NCBI GenBank assembly: GCA_947455805.1
Contig: CANGSN010000106.1
Location: 1-8,674 of the forward strand
Length of the DNA stretch: 8,674 nucleotides
Source: Planctomycetota bacterium
Lineage (GTDB): Bacteria > Planctomycetota > UBA1135 > UBA2386
Reading direction: 5' to 3'
Shown: one piece after another, positions 7,059-8,674 of the stretch
How the letters are laid out: each line of letters starts with the position of its first letter
Position numbering within the stretch: position 1 is the stretch's first letter
Translations under genes and position numbers: made by a program
The notes under the pieces: generated by a model
What the model saw: the letters and a program-made list of their open reading frames with translations, nothing else
What the model was told of the DNA's origin: nothing
Databases searched by the model: none

Positions 7059-8066
7059 TCAGTCGGTGGCGATGCGGCCGGAAGCGAACAACGCCTGCTT
7101 GTCGCCAAGGCCCCGCCAACCTTCGGCGAGGACCGTGTGGCCGACCGGCGCCCGCAGCGACGAGCCGGGGCCAGCACACAGCAGCACATCGGGCTGGAAC
7201 TCGCGCATCGCCGTGCGCACGCAGGCGGTGAAGTCGAACGTCTCCAGCACCTGCGCGTGCGTCGTGTAGTCCAGCAGCTCCGCCGGATCGGCCGACCACG
7301 GCGAGTGCACGTTGCCGAAGCCGTCGATCAGGTGGCACTTCGGCATCTGCACCGGCAGGTCCGCCAGCATCGCCGCCGCCTGCTGCGACGTCGACGCGCA
7401 CAGCCTGGTGTGGAACGGGCCGTGGCCGGCGAGGCGGAACGGGAACTCGCGTTCGCCGACCTTCACCTTCGGCAGGTGCGTCAGCAGCGCCGTCACCGCC
7501 GCCTCGGTGCCGGCCAGCACTTCGTGCCCGCCGAGGTGGATGCTGAAGTCGCAGAACGTCTCGTCGCCGCGATCGCGCAGCGCCTGCACGACCGCCTCGG
7601 TGGCGACGCGCAGTTCGAGTTCGAGCCGCCAGTCCTCGCCGACGTTGGTCATCAGCACCTGGCCGCCGGCGACCTGCTTCTGCAGCGCCGCCATCGTCGC
7701 CACGAGGCGCCAGCCGTTGGTCGGATCGAGCGCGCCGCTGGCCGGTAGCGCGGTGTACCAACCGAGCGAGTTGCCGGCGACCGCGACGATGTCGTAGCGA
7801 GAGCACAGCTGCTCGGCGTGCGCCATCGTGCCGAAGTAGATCAGCTCCGCCGCGTTCTCGCCGTCGAGGTGCAGCCCCGGCCGGAACTTCTCGGCGCCGT
7901 CGATCTCGCGCAGCGTCGGCCGCCCCTGCGAACGGCGCCACTCGTCGCACGCGTCGAGTGCGTTCGCGACAGGGCCCGGGCGCACGGTGCGGCCGAGGAA
8001 GCCGAGTTCGTCCTTGGTGTAGGAACCGCGACCGGGACAGAGCAGGACGGCAGTGGGCTTCTTCAC
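7059..8066 (-). CDS. FabD-like acyltransferase with altered active-site motifs
   Basis: The protein (335 residues from the GTG at 8066) follows the malonyl-CoA:ACP transacylase fold. An N-terminal LLCPGRGSY at 8-16 stands where FabD has FPGQGSQ. The nucleophile elbow GNSLGWYTAL at 98-107 replaces GHSLGEY, with Ser100 kept. LVATMAALQK near 121-130 stands where FabD has an Arg that binds the malonyl carboxylate, and that Arg is missing. GPFHT at 216-220 keeps the catalytic histidine, His219. The fold and Ser-His pair therefore remain, but the changes suggest an acyl donor other than malonyl-CoA, such as a plain fatty acyl group. No ACP, ketosynthase or other fatty-acid or polyketide gene is nearby. 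The GTG is chosen because the -10-like TAGGAT (8119-8124) lies between it and the upstream in-frame ATG at 8147. An ATG start would add about 27 residues. Acyltransferase fold is fairly secure; function is open. Confidence 0.82.
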   Translation of the reverse strand: MKKPTAVLLCPGRGSYTKDELGFLGRTVRPGPVANALDACDEWRRSQGRPTLREIDGAEKFRPGLHLDGENAAELIYFGTMAHAEQLCSRYDIVAVAGNSLGWYTALPASGALDPTNGWRLVATMAALQKQVAGGQVLMTNVGEDWRLELELRVATEAVVQALRDRGDETFCDFSIHLGGHEVLAGTEAAVTALLTHLPKVKVGEREFPFRLAGHGPFHTRLCASTSQQAAAMLADLPVQMPKCHLIDGFGNVHSPWSADPAELLDYTTHAQVLETFDFTACVRTAMREFQPDVLLCAGPGSSLRAPVGHTVLAEGWRGLGDKQALFASGRIATD

Positions 8067-8118
8067 GCGGAGATCGGCCAGGAGCGCGCCGGCGAGCCCG
8101 GCGACGAGAGGGGCGCGG

Positions 8119-8124
8119 ATCCTA
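8119..8124 (-). promoter_or_regulatory. Candidate -10 element (TAGGAT) for the acyltransferase
   Basis: TAGGAT on the minus strand fits TANNNT and lies 52 nt before the GTG at 8066. It is within CTAG, as at the cytochrome and SpeE-like genes. Confidence 0.4.
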
Positions 8125-8358
8125 GCGACTGCACCGGCGGCGGCCATGCGCCTGCGGCCGGCTCGGGAGCGTGTGTCGCTGACGGTTGGGTCGACGCCGC
8201 CGTACGCAGCGGCCTTAAGGCAAACCAGCTCCGCCCCTCGACGGGGTTCAGCCGGGGTGCAGAGTTGGCGGCGAGCAGGGAATCGGTCGACCTTGGAAAG
8301 CCGCCGAAACTCGAACTGGCACGCCTCTGCGGCCCATGCAACACCGCAGGCTACGCGG
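8125..8358. other. Gene-free divergent intergenic region
   Basis: I see no gene between the acyltransferase promoter region and the sigma-factor promoter. Both strands give only low-complexity reading frames. CTGCGG at 8327-8332 and CCGCAG at 8344-8349 form an inverted repeat with an 11-nt gap just upstream of the sigma-factor -10 box. A GTTC-containing segment near 8240-8260 does not fold into a convincing tRNA. The region probably holds the two divergent promoters and their control sites. Confidence 0.5.
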
Positions 8359-8364
8359 TAGGCT
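8348..8364 (+). promoter_or_regulatory. Candidate -10 (TAGGCT) within an imperfect palindrome, sigma-factor promoter
   Basis: TAGGCT at 8359-8364 is 23 nt upstream of the sigma-factor ATG. It forms one side of a near-palindrome with 7-bp arms, AGGCTAC and GTAGGCT, around GCG (one mismatch). AGGCT also recurs as a direct repeat 12 bp apart. A protein bound here would cover the promoter, so autoregulation is possible but unproven. Confidence 0.35.
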
Positions 8365-8374
8365 CTCATTCGTC

Positions 8375-8379
8375 GGAGG
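8375..8379 (+). promoter_or_regulatory. Shine-Dalgarno sequence GGAGG of the sigma-factor gene
   Basis: GGAGG sits 8 nt before the ATG at 8388, an ideal spacing. It is the only clear ribosome binding site in the window and fixes the start of the right-edge gene. Confidence 0.75.
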
Positions 8380-8387
8380 CGAATTGA

Positions 8388-8674
8388 ATGGAGAAGCCCG
8401 AGCATGATCCGAGCGGAAGGTCGCAGGCGTGGCAGTATTGGTTTGCCGCGGAGGATGCATTGCGCTCCCTGCTGGCTCGATCCCGGTTGCCCACGTCCTC
8501 CCAGGAAGCAGTCGCTGGCCGTGTGCTGTTCCGACTTCTGTCCCGCTTGCTCGGCGGCAAGGTCGTCGACCATCCATTCCGATGGGTGGCAGTGGTTGCC
8601 CGCAAGGAGATCTGGCGAGAGCGCCGCTCGAAGGGGCCTCTCCTCCTGGGCCGAGAGATGGAAGACTTGAATAC
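8388..8674 (+). CDS. ECF-like RNA polymerase sigma factor (partial, C-terminus off the right edge)
   Basis: The open frame gives 95 residues with no stop before the window edge. The part from 39 to 82 (QEAVAGRVLFRLLSR, then DHPFRWVAVVARKEIWRERRSK) resembles region 2 of ECF sigma factors. In that family a P-X-X-W-L-X-X-V/I-A-R-N stretch leads into basic D-X-X-R-R residues that contact the -10 box. Here PFRWVAVVARKEIWRERRSK at 63-82 fits with K in place of the usual N. The ATG at 8388 is backed by a GGAGG at 8 nt spacing. The N-terminal 38 residues are rich in charged and aromatic residues and match nothing I recognise. Region 4 would lie off the window. If correct, the protein directs RNA polymerase to a set of promoters, often in response to envelope or other stress, with an anti-sigma or kinase partner expected nearby. 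Another short DNA-binding protein cannot be excluded. Confidence 0.5.
   Translation, partial: MEKPEHDPSGRSQAWQYWFAAEDALRSLLARSRLPTSSQEAVAGRVLFRLLSRLLGGKVVDHPFRWVAVVARKEIWRERRSKGPLLLGREMEDLN

Noticed and set aside
4171..7950. A 1259-codon open frame on the minus strand across three genes
   Set aside because: It is Arg/Ala-rich low-complexity sequence out of frame with the SpeE-like and acyltransferase genes; long spurious frames are normal at this GC content.
8067..8147. ATG at 8147 as the acyltransferase start
   Set aside because: A -10-like TAGGAT lies between it and the core domain, and the extra residues are Ala-rich; it remains possible but less likely than the GTG at 8066.
8205..8275. 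tRNA-like text with a GTTC element
   Set aside because: No acceptor, anticodon and T stems could be paired together.
1..8674. CRISPR array, insertion sequence or prophage genes
   Set aside because: No regularly spaced repeats, transposase or phage-like proteins are visible in any frame.

Overview
This is a very GC-rich bacterial window of single-copy chromosomal-type genes. The mix suggests an environmental bacterium, most likely Planctomycetota. The clues are a secreted multiheme cytochrome, a secreted alpha/beta hydrolase with a C-terminal beta-rich domain, a membrane-embedded SpeE-like protein, a DinB-like hydrolase, a decayed TPR fragment and an ECF-like sigma factor. This placement is an inference from gene content, since the window holds no rRNA or other phylogenetic marker.

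Layout. The left edge (1-794, minus) holds the N-terminal 264 residues of an exported cytochrome with four CXXCH heme sites in view; the rest lies off the window. Next is a 4Fe-4S uracil-C5 RNA methyltransferase of the RlmC/RlmD/TrmA family (961-2169, minus). It is divergent from a small DinB-like protein (2255-2770, plus). A 30-bp imperfect inverted repeat with a perfect 14-bp core lies in the 85-bp gap between them and reaches the dinB-like start. A short stretch (2870-3127) reads as the tail of a TPR protein and looks like a gene remnant. An exported alpha/beta hydrolase (3248-4450, plus) runs convergently into an 814-residue SpeE-like membrane protein (4494-6938, minus). Upstream of that lies a divergent FabD-type acyltransferase (7059-8066, minus). 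At the right edge an ECF-like sigma factor starts (8388 onward, plus) behind a good Shine-Dalgarno sequence and runs off the window.

How the genes work together. No obvious pathway links them. The acyltransferase and the SpeE-like gene are co-directional, but a 120-bp gap with its own promoter-like element suggests they may be separately transcribed. The most consistent extra signal is regulatory. All five CTAG tetranucleotides in the window lie in non-coding DNA just 5' of minus-strand genes, and TAGGCT or TAGGAT (matching the TANNNT pattern of a -10 box) occurs four times, each time upstream of a gene start.

I found no CRISPR array, insertion sequence, tRNA or rRNA. I did not find a convincing new multi-gene system. 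The points most worth checking are the promoter-like motif, the divergent operator-like palindrome, and the acyltransferase and SpeE-like proteins, which keep their folds but have altered key residues.
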